Origin: Bacteroidota bacterium
GTDB lineage: Bacteria > Bacteroidota > Bacteroidia > Chitinophagales > Chitinophagaceae
Direction: 5' to 3'
DNA: 64,000 nucleotides
NCBI GenBank assembly: GCA_020161435.1
Contig: JAIUNV010000002.1
Coordinates: 124,001-188,000, forward strand
Each line of letters starts with the position of its first letter. Positions within the stretch are counted from its first letter, which is position 1. The translations under genes and the position numbers were made by a program. This document shows, one piece after another, positions 54,063 through 63,239 of the stretch. The notes below the pieces were generated by a model. It searched no databases and was not told where the DNA came from. It saw nothing but the letters and a program-made list of their open reading frames with translations.

Positions 54063-55460
54063 TTAAACAAAAGTTTGCGGCTTAGGTACCAAATCGGTGA
54101 GTTCGGTAATTTTTACCGGACGGCCTTCTGCTATGCTTTTACGGGCAGCAATGCCAATGAGGATTGACATGGCACCTTCTCTTGTGCCTGCCAATACATG
54201 ATGCGGATTATCTGTTGGGTCTACAAAAATGCGGCGCAGCATTCGGATATCGCCGCCCCCATGGCCACCTTTTATTTTTGGCGTGGTGTATATTTCATAA
54301 TTCTTGGCGAAGTTGTCCATCACCATTATCTCCTGCACTTCTCCTTTAATGGCATCATCGGCATCCGACATTTCTACTGCATGCCTTTTGGCTTGGTCGT
54401 CGGGTGTTTTTTGCAAATAAGGAATGTCTTCCCAGGTTTCCATTCTACCTTTTTTTCCATTGAAGGCAATCTGCCAACCTTCGTATGGTGAGTAGGTCGT
54501 CAATGAATAATTTACAACCACACCGTTGGCATATTTTATCTGTGCAGACATCTTATCCCAGATGTCGATTTCGTTGCGCCACACACAACCGTCACGTAAG
54601 TAACCATCATGTTGTTCATTGTCAGCATATAGTTCCATCAGGCGTTTGTCCTGCGACATATCCCAATAAAAAGCGCATTTATTTTTATACGCACAGGTGC
54701 GGCAGTTTTTACCACGGAAATCATTGTTTTTGCCATAATGCTCCAACGCTCCATAAGCACTCACTTCTACTGGTTCGCTATTGAGCCACCAGTTGAGCAA
54801 ATCAAAATGGTGTGTGGCTTTGTGCACCCACAAGCTGCCTCCTTTGCCTACAAAACCATGCCAGCGACGGAAATAATCAGCACCATGATACACATTGAGG
54901 TACCAGTTAAAATCTACAGAAACCACTTTGCCTATTCTGTCTGCAGCCAGCAGTTCTTTCACCTGCATATTGTGCACACTGTGGCGATAATTAAATGCAA
55001 CGGTCACTTTTTTGCCCGATTTTTTTTCGGCATCCAAAATGCGTTTGCACTTTACTTCATCGGTGGTCATGGGCTTTTCTGTAATCACATTTACACCCAT
55101 GTTTAGCGCCTGCACTATGAAGTCATCGTGTGTACTATCTACAGTGGTTACAATTACATAGTCGGGCTTGGTTTCCTTTACCATGCTGGTAAAATCGCTA
55201 TAGGTTTTACAGCTTACACCCATAATGCGTTTGGCAGTTTCCAATCGGCCAGGGTTGATATCGCACAAACCCACAAACTCAAGCACGTCGGCAAAAGTGC
55301 TCACCAATGTTTTGCCCCACAGGCTGCTGCCGCGATGACCTGTGCCAACCATGGCCAGTTTAATTTTGCTGCCAGGTTGAATAGCAAAACTTTCAAACGG
55401 ATGCAACATCAGCGAAGCACCTGCTGCAACGGTGTATTTCATAAAATTTCTTCTTTCCAT
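54063..55460 (-). CDS. Exported Gfo/Idh/MocA oxidoreductase with a four-cysteine cluster
   Basis: A protein of 465 residues. The N-terminus MERRNFMKYTVAAGASLML is a Tat-like signal (RR-x-F). The Rossmann domain has MVGTGHRGSS (residues 38-46) and the family EKP motif (128-130). The second domain holds HKATHHFDLLNWW (213-225). A cluster of cysteines, C253-x2-C256-x5-C262 plus C292 in DGCVWRNEID, is not part of the general family and suggests a bound metal or Fe-S centre. Family members oxidise sugars or use NAD in hydrolysis (as GH109 does). The substrate is unknown; a pectin-derived sugar is likely from context. It is 19 bases downstream of the GH43 gene. Confidence 0.85.
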   Translation of the reverse strand: MERRNFMKYTVAAGASLMLHPFESFAIQPGSKIKLAMVGTGHRGSSLWGKTLVSTFADVLEFVGLCDINPGRLETAKRIMGVSCKTYSDFTSMVKETKPDYVIVTTVDSTHDDFIVQALNMGVNVITEKPMTTDEVKCKRILDAEKKSGKKVTVAFNYRHSVHNMQVKELLAADRIGKVVSVDFNWYLNVYHGADYFRRWHGFVGKGGSLWVHKATHHFDLLNWWLNSEPVEVSAYGALEHYGKNNDFRGKNCRTCAYKNKCAFYWDMSQDKRLMELYADNEQHDGYLRDGCVWRNEIDIWDKMSAQIKYANGVVVNYSLTTYSPYEGWQIAFNGKKGRMETWEDIPYLQKTPDDQAKRHAVEMSDADDAIKGEVQEIMVMDNFAKNYEIYTTPKIKGGHGGGDIRMLRRIFVDPTDNPHHVLAGTREGAMSILIGIAARKSIAEGRPVKITELTDLVPKPQTFV

Positions 55461-55479
55461 ATTACAATCATTTGGTTTG

Positions 55480-57081
55480 TTATTGAAAACGAATCCAATC
55501 TATATCGATATAACCGCCATCATTAGTAACGGTATTTCTATTGATGAAAAAACCAAGCTTTGCCCCCACCCATCTACCTGGTTTGGCTATAAATTCATTG
55601 GGTGTATCTGTATATAACTTTCCGTCGGCACTAAAAGCAAAACGACACTTGGCGCCAGGTTTTACGGTTAGCCGCAGATACACGTCTTGCCCTTGCACCG
55701 TTCCCAATAAGGTCACTTTTTCCTGTTTGTTTTTATCCGCATTCAATCGTTCATGATAGTGAACACTTGTGATGCCGTCTTTTTGTGTTAATCCCAAAAA
55801 GGCATAATCGGTACCATGTACAATAAAACCAACCTGCTCATTGTTTTTGGTGGCTGAAAAACGAAGCTTGACTGTAGCGGTAAAACTTTCTGCCGGAAAT
55901 TTTTGCGCCAGCAAATTGTTATAATCCCAGGCATTATTCAAGCTATCGGCACGATAGACGGCAAACAAACGTAAATACCCTTGCGTTGTAGGAAATGCCC
56001 ATGTAATTTCTGGATTGGCCTGCCACTGCCATTGCTTGCCCAGCAGAGGCAAATTAAACTCATCGCTTGTGGGCGGTGCTTCTATACCTGTAGCAGCAAA
56101 CGGTTTTTTAAACTGTATTACCGGCTCACCTATTCCGTCATTGTCTGCATCTGCACCAATAACCGGCCAATCATTTTGCCAAACCATGGGTTGCAAATGC
56201 ACAATGCGGCCGTAAGCTTCCTTATCTTGAAAATGCAGGAACCAATCCTTGCCATCGGCGGCAGTAACCCATGCACCTTGGTGTGGCCCGTTGATGGCTG
56301 ACTTGCCCTGATCCATCACTACTTTTCTTTCATACGGACCATAAATATTTTTGCTGCGCAACACCAATTGCCAGCCTGTACTTACACCACCTGCAGGTGC
56401 AAAAATGTAATAGTAACCATTGCGTTTGTACAACTTTGGTCCTTCTACAGTAGGGTCTTGCGGATGACCATCGAACACCATCACTCCACTACCTAAAGTT
56501 TTAGTACCCGAAGCGTTCATTTCTTTTACTACCAAAATAGATTTGATACCGGCACGGCTTCCAGCAAATGCATGTGCCAAATACACTTTACCATCATCAT
56601 CCCACAGCGGACAAGGATCTATCAAACCTTTGCCGCCTTCCACCAACACCGGCTCCGACCATGGGCCTTGAAAATTGGGGGCTTTGATGACATAAATACC
56701 AAAATCAGGATCGGGATAATAGATATAAAACTCCCCCTTGTGAAAACGGATGGATGGTGCCCACACACCTGCTCCATGCTGCACTTTGCTGTAATGTTCT
56801 ATGGGTTGCAAACGTGGCAATGCATGCCCCACTAATCTCCAATTCACCATGTCGGAAGATTGCAGCAACGGCAGGCCGGGTATGTGTGTAAAGCTGCTGG
56901 CCGTCATGTAATACTGGTTACCTACTCGTATGGCATCGGGGTCTGAATAGTCGGCATGCAATACAGGGTTTTGGTAAAATCCATTCCCTTTATCGGAAGC
57001 ACCCACAGGTATTTGTGCGGTGGTTTTCACAGCCATTACAACACAAATAAAACCTGCGATATAGTTAATCAATCTTTTCAT
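55480..57081 (-). CDS. GH43 glycosidase (arabinofuranosidase/xylosidase type)
   Basis: A protein of 533 residues from the ATG at 57081; a GTG 6 bases upstream is in frame. The signal peptide is about residues 1-22. Residues 30-320 form the five-bladed propeller with the three catalytic acids: the base in HADYSDPDAIR, the pKa modulator in LIDPCPLWDDDGK, and the acid Glu in PTVEGPKLYKR. The C-terminal 200 residues form a beta-sandwich of the GH43_C2 type. The family removes arabinose, xylose or galactose from side chains; in this pectin locus arabinan or galactan side chains are the likely target. Its stop is 19 bases before the Gfo/Idh gene. Confidence 0.92.
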   Translation of the reverse strand: MKRLINYIAGFICVVMAVKTTAQIPVGASDKGNGFYQNPVLHADYSDPDAIRVGNQYYMTASSFTHIPGLPLLQSSDMVNWRLVGHALPRLQPIEHYSKVQHGAGVWAPSIRFHKGEFYIYYPDPDFGIYVIKAPNFQGPWSEPVLVEGGKGLIDPCPLWDDDGKVYLAHAFAGSRAGIKSILVVKEMNASGTKTLGSGVMVFDGHPQDPTVEGPKLYKRNGYYYIFAPAGGVSTGWQLVLRSKNIYGPYERKVVMDQGKSAINGPHQGAWVTAADGKDWFLHFQDKEAYGRIVHLQPMVWQNDWPVIGADADNDGIGEPVIQFKKPFAATGIEAPPTSDEFNLPLLGKQWQWQANPEITWAFPTTQGYLRLFAVYRADSLNNAWDYNNLLAQKFPAESFTATVKLRFSATKNNEQVGFIVHGTDYAFLGLTQKDGITSVHYHERLNADKNKQEKVTLLGTVQGQDVYLRLTVKPGAKCRFAFSADGKLYTDTPNEFIAKPGRWVGAKLGFFINRNTVTNDGGYIDIDWIRFQ

Positions 57082-57087
57082 GGTCAC

Positions 57088-57996
57088 TTACATCTTAATA
57101 CTAGTCAACCAGTTTTTCAACCGGTCCATCCAAAAGTCTTCGGTGGTTTTGTTGTACATACCAAAACCATGGCCACCTTTAGGATACAGGTGCATTTCAG
57201 CAAGCACTTTATGTTGAATACATGCCTGATAAAAGCGAAGACTGTTTTCAACAGGCACTCCTGCATCATCGCCGGCATGCACCAGAAAAACAGGGGGCGT
57301 TTGCGGAGTTACCTGCAACTCATTGCTAAAAAACTTTAGCTGCTTTTCATCGGGTTTGTTACCTATCAGGTTGGTTTTGGAACCCTTGTGGGTGATGCTG
57401 CTATCGAAACTAATCACCGGATAAACAAGTACACCGAAATCAGGCCTAGCGCTGGTGGTGTCGGTGCTAGATGCATCTGCTTTTACATGGAAATGCGTCA
57501 GCGCAGTTGACGCTAAGTGACCACCTGCAGAAAAACCCATGATGCCAATTTTGTTCGGGTTGATGCGAAATTGTGTAGCCTTGCTACGTACCAGCTGCAC
57601 AGCCCGTTGCGCATCTTGCAATGGTGCCATACTCTTGTCGATATTCATGCTATCACTGGGCAAACGATACTTCAATACAAAGGCCGTTACTCCCCAGCTA
57701 TTTACTACTTCTGCTACACGTGTTCCTTCTTTATCAAATGCCAAAATGCTGTAGCCACCACCAGGACAAATAATGATTGCTGTACCATTGGGCTCTTTGG
57801 GAGCATATACCGTAAGCGTAGGCACACTCACTTTTTCAATACGGGTCACATTGTCTTTGAATGTTGTTCCCTCTTTGATGGCGGTTGGTTTACTGTTGGG
57901 TACAGCTCCAGAATAAAGGAACATTTCCACTGGTGGTTGTGCCTGAATGGTTGTCATCATACACAGCAATGTGAAGAAGAAAAAAGCTTGTTTCAT
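57088..57996 (-). CDS. Exported alpha/beta-hydrolase esterase (acetylesterase type)
   Basis: A protein of 302 residues with signal peptide (residues 1-20). The alpha/beta-hydrolase fold is shown by the oxyanion segment ICPGGGYSILAF near residues 76-87, the nucleophile elbow GFSAGGH with Ser156, the Asp in AGDDAGVPVENS near 250, and the His in GGHGFG near 280. This type, often labelled acetylxylan esterase or BD-FAE-like, removes acetyl groups from plant polysaccharides. Here it likely de-acetylates pectin together with the CE12-type enzyme. It is 6 bases from the pectinesterase and 6 from the GH43 gene, so it is co-transcribed. Confidence 0.88.
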   Translation of the reverse strand: MKQAFFFFTLLCMMTTIQAQPPVEMFLYSGAVPNSKPTAIKEGTTFKDNVTRIEKVSVPTLTVYAPKEPNGTAIIICPGGGYSILAFDKEGTRVAEVVNSWGVTAFVLKYRLPSDSMNIDKSMAPLQDAQRAVQLVRSKATQFRINPNKIGIMGFSAGGHLASTALTHFHVKADASSTDTTSARPDFGVLVYPVISFDSSITHKGSKTNLIGNKPDEKQLKFFSNELQVTPQTPPVFLVHAGDDAGVPVENSLRFYQACIQHKVLAEMHLYPKGGHGFGMYNKTTEDFWMDRLKNWLTSIKM

Positions 57997-58002
57997 CTTG
58001 AA

Positions 58003-59049
58003 TTATTTACCGCCGGTTTTGCCCGGCCATACGAAAAGTATGGACTGCGTATTTTCAAAAAACGAACCTGCAGAAAAACGACCGATTTGTGGTCCGCTAA
58101 AAATGTTTTCCAAGCTGTACTGTCGGGCTTGCTTCTTGCTCAGCTGCTTTGCCCAAGGCACCCGCTGTGCTGTGGCTGCACCCGGACCGCTATTCTTGTA
58201 TTCTGCGTAAAAAGTGGTTTGTTCATTGGCTGGATTATCCCAGTTATGCCAACCCACGGGAGCCAACTGTGCAGGCAGCTGGCAGTACATAAACACCGTT
58301 TTGGCATGAGCCCGCCAGGGTCGGCCCAAATAAAATTTAGTGACACTGCTATCAGCGGTGATGTTGCAATAGCGAAATACATAGCCAAATTGTTTGCCAG
58401 CGGTTGTACTGGCTGCTGTGATGTAAGAATTTACTTTGATGCGAATGTTGCAACTATCAAACACAGCAGTGGCAGGACCGAAAATAAAATCAGTTGTGCC
58501 TTCAATATCACACTTCAAAAAATACTGACGGCACAATTCGCCACCGGTAAAAATGGTATCCTGATTGCCCAGAAACCGACAGTTAATAAACAGCGCCTGA
58601 TCGGCATCTACATACAATGCCAGTGCCTGTCCCACTCTGCCCGAATTGTTTTCAAACGTGATGTTTTGAGCAGTAAATCGATTGCCACTCACTTTCACTG
58701 TGTAAGATGAAAAAGTGCCATGCTTGCCTTTTTCGTAAGGCTTGCCAGAGTAATCGTCGAAAGTGATGATGGTGCCTTCTACACTCTCACCAATCATGGT
58801 GATGTCTGTGTTGTTAGCCAGAATTTCGAGCTTCTCTTTGTACACGCCATTTTTAATGTACAATGTAATGGGTGCCAGCGGATAGCCACGCATGGCTTTG
58901 ATGGCCTCACCAATAGTGGTGTAATCTCCAGAGCCGTCTTGTGCTACAGCAAAAATGTATTTGTATTGTTGCGGGTTGGCCGTTTGTGCCTGCAATGCAG
59001 CAACAGCAATAAACAGCAACATCATTATTGTACAAAATCTTTTCATCAT
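58003..59049 (-). CDS. Pectin methylesterase CE8
   Basis: A protein of 348 residues from the ATG at 59049; 22 codons upstream are open but contain no signal, while this start gives a Sec signal (TIMMLLFIAVAALQAQ). It is a beta-helix of CE8. The catalytic Asp pair is in GNQDTIF (about Asp164) and TTDFIFG (about Asp187), with the Arg of LGRPWR (about 243). QALALYVDADQALFINC precedes the first motif. It removes methyl esters from galacturonate units and so prepares pectin for lyase and GH28 attack. It lies 62 bases downstream of the CE12 stop. Confidence 0.95.
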   Translation of the reverse strand: MMKRFCTIMMLLFIAVAALQAQTANPQQYKYIFAVAQDGSGDYTTIGEAIKAMRGYPLAPITLYIKNGVYKEKLEILANNTDITMIGESVEGTIITFDDYSGKPYEKGKHGTFSSYTVKVSGNRFTAQNITFENNSGRVGQALALYVDADQALFINCRFLGNQDTIFTGGELCRQYFLKCDIEGTTDFIFGPATAVFDSCNIRIKVNSYITAASTTAGKQFGYVFRYCNITADSSVTKFYLGRPWRAHAKTVFMYCQLPAQLAPVGWHNWDNPANEQTTFYAEYKNSGPGAATAQRVPWAKQLSKKQARQYSLENIFSGPQIGRFSAGSFFENTQSILFVWPGKTGGK

Positions 59050-59111
59050 GGTAACAATCGTTTGCAGTTGAAAGCAACACCACATGCTGATGCAGCTCAT
59101 CTTTCGAAGAT

Positions 59112-59879
59112 TCATTTTTTTGTCCGATCAACTGTCCTGCTGTATAGTTCAGGAAGCTGCGCTTTGATTTGTTGCAATACCAGCTGCGCCACCAACCGGG
59201 CACCCAGTTCATTAAAGTGTGTATTGTCTTCCTTTCCTTCGGGATAGTTCGGATGTTCTCCGGGTTTCAATTGCAAAAACAACCACTTAGATTGTGCTTC
59301 GCCAAACTGCTGATACAATGCTTTGGTGGCCGTATTCATATCAAACAGCAACACATTTTTTTCTTTGACCACTTCTTGTATGTACGCAATGTATTCAGGA
59401 TGTGTTTCTTCCTGTTGGCCCTGCGCATCAAACTTGCGGCGGCTAACAGGCGTCATCAACACAGCGGTCATGCCTTTGCTGCGGGCTTCATCTACAAAGC
59501 GACGCAAATTGTTTTTATAATCTTCTGGTTTGGTATAGCTTTTTTTAGTGGGCACTTCATCGTTGTGGCAAAATTGGATGAACACATAATCGCCGGATTT
59601 TCCTTCCTGCAAAATGGATTGCCACAAACCTTCTTCTATAAATGTGCGGCTACTGCGGCCATTCTTTGCTTTGTTTACCACCTTAACAGATGAATCCCAG
59701 AAATGCACAAAAGGCATGCCCCAACCGGCTTCAGGATAGGCTTTCTGCTCTTTGATACTCATGGTAGAATCGCCGGCCAAAAAGATTTTAATTGGAGAAC
59801 GCTTCGCTTGAAATGCCCACAAGAGTAAGGCTGCCATCAGCATTCCGAAAGTTGTGTACAAGTGGCGTGTATTCATCAT
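59112..59879 (-). CDS. Rhamnogalacturonan acetylesterase CE12-like (SGNH/GDSL fold)
   Basis: A protein of 255 residues with an N-terminal hydrophobic signal segment. The GDSL-type nucleophile lies in FLAGDSTM (Ser near 38), the Gly block in NKAKNGRSSRTF near 70, the Asn in QFCHNDEVP near 106, and the catalytic Asp and His in DNTHFNELGA near 219-222. These four blocks are the SGNH signature; the arrangement fits CE12. It removes acetyl groups from rhamnogalacturonan. It is placed between pectate lyase and pectin methylesterase. Confidence 0.92.
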   Translation of the reverse strand: MMNTRHLYTTFGMLMAALLLWAFQAKRSPIKIFLAGDSTMSIKEQKAYPEAGWGMPFVHFWDSSVKVVNKAKNGRSSRTFIEEGLWQSILQEGKSGDYVFIQFCHNDEVPTKKSYTKPEDYKNNLRRFVDEARSKGMTAVLMTPVSRRKFDAQGQQEETHPEYIAYIQEVVKEKNVLLFDMNTATKALYQQFGEAQSKWLFLQLKPGEHPNYPEGKEDNTHFNELGARLVAQLVLQQIKAQLPELYSRTVDRTKK

Positions 59880-59908
59880 CCATGTATTTGCGTAACCAAC
59901 AATTGAGT

Positions 59909-61318
59909 TTAGTTTTTTAGCAGGCTGTTCATGTACACTTCAAGGTTACAATACCATTTCGACAGACCGAAAGCAACAGCATCTTGCGGATTGTTTTTAT
60001 CCAATCCATTTTTTATTTCCCAAGCATCAGGCATACCATCTTTATCCGTGTCCAATGGTGCTGGCAAGGCTTTCAATGCAGGCCAAGCGGTAACTGTTTT
60101 CTCATACGCTGTACCATGCGGATAGCCACCTTGCACATCAATGATATTACCATCTCCCTTTACAATATTTTGCAGAATACGTGCATCCAAAGTATCTCTG
60201 CTGTGGCTGGCTCCTGCATGCTTCAGCATGGCCTTGTATGCATCTATGGATGATTGCGGCGTAATGGCCAACACATCAAATGGTTGTTGCATCACAATAC
60301 TATCGCCACTGAATGGCGCTTTGCCGTCACCAATATGAATGCCTTGCATATTCGTCATACTCACCGCCGGATATCCTTCCACTGTATTTCCGTCGACAAA
60401 AAATTTACCGAAGCCAACTTGTTCGTTGCGGGTAGGATTTACAATGCGGCCGGTTACTTTTTTACCCGTTGCAGGGCCGGGTTTGTAATAATTACCCACT
60501 ACATTGTATCGGCCTGCTTCTCCACCATATACATTGTTGCCACCCCAGTTGTAAATGAGGTTGTTTCTAAAGTCGACCAACTCGATACTAGCACCAAGCC
60601 GTGTACCGTTGAAGCGGGGTGTACGGCTCACACAATGCGCAAATACATTGTGGTGTGCCGATAAATGAGCTCCGCCCCAAATGCCACCATACCCGTGATG
60701 TTCCCAGTCTTTATCGCCTGTTTCAAAATGATAAGAATAGTTAAGTGGCTCTGCAATAATGTTCCACTGAATGCTTACACTATCGCCACCGTACATAGAA
60801 AAAACTTCATCTGTACTCCAACTGAAACTACAATGATCTATGATGACATTTTTGCGACGACCACCGCTAAAAGCATCGTCTCCTCCGCTGCCATCTACCA
60901 TACCTGCCTGGCTTTGGTAGCGGTCGCCCATGCGAAAACGCATGTAGCGTAAAATGATGTTATCGCCATTCAACGATACGTTGTGATCGGCAATGCAAAT
61001 ACCATCACCCGGTGCTGTTTGACCTGCAATTGTTGCATGCCCGTTTATAACCAGTTTAGATTGAAGATGTATGGTACCCGACACGGCAAACACAATCATT
61101 CGTTTGCCTTTGGCCTCGGCAGCTTCTCTGAAACTGCCTGGTCCGGCATCGTTGAGATTGTCAACTACATACACTTTACCGCCGCGTCCACCGGTAGTGA
61201 ATTTTCCAAAGCCCTCAGCACCGGGAAATGCCAACGCAGGTTCTTGCACATTTACTTGTGGCTGAGCACTGCAAGACAATGCTAAAGAGTACAATCCCAA
61301 TATCCATCCTGCTTTCAT
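59909..61318 (-). CDS. Pectate lyase PL1
   Basis: A protein of 469 residues from the ATG at 61318; a longer start is open but only this one gives a signal peptide (GWILGLYSLALSCSAQ). It is a beta-helix of family PL1, with AFPGAEGFGKFTTGGRGGKVYVV at the N-terminus, YMRFRMGDRY, KNVIIDHCSFSWSTDEVFS and the RTPRF segment, in which an Arg abstracts the proton. It splits polygalacturonate by beta-elimination and leaves unsaturated ends for GH105 and KduI/KduD. The C-terminus (DTDKDGMPDAWEIKNGL) holds a calcium-binding-like acidic repeat. The gene follows susD by 75 bases. Confidence 0.93.
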   Translation of the reverse strand: MKAGWILGLYSLALSCSAQPQVNVQEPALAFPGAEGFGKFTTGGRGGKVYVVDNLNDAGPGSFREAAEAKGKRMIVFAVSGTIHLQSKLVINGHATIAGQTAPGDGICIADHNVSLNGDNIILRYMRFRMGDRYQSQAGMVDGSGGDDAFSGGRRKNVIIDHCSFSWSTDEVFSMYGGDSVSIQWNIIAEPLNYSYHFETGDKDWEHHGYGGIWGGAHLSAHHNVFAHCVSRTPRFNGTRLGASIELVDFRNNLIYNWGGNNVYGGEAGRYNVVGNYYKPGPATGKKVTGRIVNPTRNEQVGFGKFFVDGNTVEGYPAVSMTNMQGIHIGDGKAPFSGDSIVMQQPFDVLAITPQSSIDAYKAMLKHAGASHSRDTLDARILQNIVKGDGNIIDVQGGYPHGTAYEKTVTAWPALKALPAPLDTDKDGMPDAWEIKNGLDKNNPQDAVAFGLSKWYCNLEVYMNSLLKN

Positions 61319-61393
61319 GGGGTAAAAATTTGCTCCTTCAGCGCAGTGCAACTGAAGGAGCTAATGAAAAAACAGCTTCTGTAAAAGGTACCT

Positions 61394-63211
61394 TTAATAA
61401 TTCGGATTTTGCTTGAGCTTACCCTGATAGGCTGCAATGGTAGCCTGGTCGTAAGGGAACAATTCACTTTTGCCGGGGGTAAAAAAGGAAGCAACTCCTT
61501 GCCACAACGGACGACCATCAATTTGATTACTATTAAGATGCTGTGCCCAATCAGTACGTGTCCAGCCAGTTGTTGGAGAAGGTACTTGAGTAGGCCGCCA
61601 AAAAGGTTGTGCAGTTGCAGGTGAACCCACTCCGGCAAAGTATTGAATTTCTTCACCGCTGTTTCTCCAGTAAATGTATTGCGGTACATTGGCGTATGGT
61701 GCACGTCGGTCACGAATGGCCTGAATATTGGCTTTCGCTTCAGCTATTTTGGTAGCGAGCAAATTCCAACGGAGCAAATCGTATTTACGAATGCCCTCAT
61801 GGCCGAATTCTAAATAACGTTCATTTACAATAGCGTTGAAAAATCCGGCTTTGTCTGTAGGTGTGGTACCTATCAACGCAGCGTTGCCGTTGAATGCTCT
61901 TTTGCGTACTTCTTCAAAAGCAGCAATAGCTTCTGCAGTAGGGCCATTGTTTATTTCGTTTACTGCTTCAGCATACATAAGCAATACATCTGAAAACCTT
62001 ATAACAGACCAGTTGTAGCCAACATTCAACACTGTACCTGGCAACAAAGGATTACGCCAGTCTCGGCGGTATTTACCAGTGTTCATTTCACCCAAGCGGC
62101 GCTGGCTTTTTATATTGGTAGAAGAGGTAACCTGATAATGCGTAATAGTCACGTCTCTTCTGCTATCGGCAGAGTCGAAAGCATAAAAGTAATTTGGCAG
62201 CATTACAATTCCACCGCCACCTGCACCGTATCGTGATGCATTGTTCAGATTTGGACCATCATAATTTCCCATGCGGCTATCGCTGTTGCTATTGCCGCCA
62301 CCTGCACCTACTTCAAACAAAATTTCTGCTTGTGGATCGTATTGGAAAGAAGTGAGTTTGCGCCAAATATCAATATAGCTGGGGTTTAGCGTATGCTGGT
62401 CGCGACGGGCCATCAGTTCTTCACATTCTTTCTTTGCCATTTCATAGTAAGTGAGGTAATCACTTCTACGCTCCATTTGTCCGTTTTGACGAAGAGAAAA
62501 ACCACCACGAGCCAATGCAATACGGGCACGTAATGCCTTAGCGGCCCCTTTTGTAATACGTTCGTTGCGAGGTCCGGCATCTGTACGCCAAGGCAAAAGG
62601 TCGATGGCAACGGCTAAATCACTCAGGATTTTATTGTATGTAGTATCGCGGTCTTCTTGCGGTACAAAGAGGTCTGGTTGCTTGTACGCTGGTACCATGG
62701 GTGCTGGCACATCGCCCCAGTTGCGAATGAGTTCGTGATAGAACTGTGCACGTAGCGCAAGTGCTTCTCCGTACATCCTTTTCAATTCGCGTTGCTCCGT
62801 TGCCGTGCCACTCTTGTATTTTTCCATCAATGGAATTTGCTCGATACACAGGTTGGCTTTTTCTATACCCCGGTACAACTGGCGAAAAGGGTTGGCAATT
62901 TCTGAATTCGTGAGCAGCAACTGATAGCGGCCCACACCACGGCGACCGTTATCAATATTACCACTTACAATTCCTTCATCAGTATCGTAAGGATAATACA
63001 TACTGATTCGAATGCCATATCCATTATCACCCTGCAATTCGTCGTACACGCCAACCAAGGCATTGTAGGTATTGGATACATCAGAAAAAACCTGATCGAT
63101 ACCGTATTGAGAAATGGGCTCTACAACTGTATATTTTTTACAAGAGCTGATTCCGAAAATTGCTGCTGACATTGCAGCCGCTATGAAAGTCCTTTGTATT
63201 TGCTTTTTCAT
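61394..63211 (-). CDS. SusD/RagB outer-membrane glycan-binding lipoprotein
   Basis: A protein of 605 residues. The lipobox is GISSCKK with lipidated Cys24. The SusD fold is shown by IDQVFSDVSNTYNALVGVYDEL at the N-terminus, QLYRGIEKANLCIEQIPLM, YGEALALRAQFYHELIRNWGDVPAP and ERYLEFGHEGIRKYDLLRWN near residue 460. Such proteins sit on the cell surface as a lid over SusC and bind oligosaccharides. Here the ligand is probably a pectin fragment. It is 28 bases downstream of the susC stop, the usual arrangement. Confidence 0.96.
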   Translation of the reverse strand: MKKQIQRTFIAAAMSAAIFGISSCKKYTVVEPISQYGIDQVFSDVSNTYNALVGVYDELQGDNGYGIRISMYYPYDTDEGIVSGNIDNGRRGVGRYQLLLTNSEIANPFRQLYRGIEKANLCIEQIPLMEKYKSGTATEQRELKRMYGEALALRAQFYHELIRNWGDVPAPMVPAYKQPDLFVPQEDRDTTYNKILSDLAVAIDLLPWRTDAGPRNERITKGAAKALRARIALARGGFSLRQNGQMERRSDYLTYYEMAKKECEELMARRDQHTLNPSYIDIWRKLTSFQYDPQAEILFEVGAGGGNSNSDSRMGNYDGPNLNNASRYGAGGGGIVMLPNYFYAFDSADSRRDVTITHYQVTSSTNIKSQRRLGEMNTGKYRRDWRNPLLPGTVLNVGYNWSVIRFSDVLLMYAEAVNEINNGPTAEAIAAFEEVRKRAFNGNAALIGTTPTDKAGFFNAIVNERYLEFGHEGIRKYDLLRWNLLATKIAEAKANIQAIRDRRAPYANVPQYIYWRNSGEEIQYFAGVGSPATAQPFWRPTQVPSPTTGWTRTDWAQHLNSNQIDGRPLWQGVASFFTPGKSELFPYDQATIAAYQGKLKQNPNY

Positions 63212-63239
63212 AAGGCTTCGTATTTAAGGCTGAGTCAAA

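Noticed and set aside
57517..58710. A 397-codon open frame on the plus strand
   Set aside because: It is antisense to the esterase and the pectinesterase, both of which have full catalytic motifs. Its composition is that of a shadow frame.
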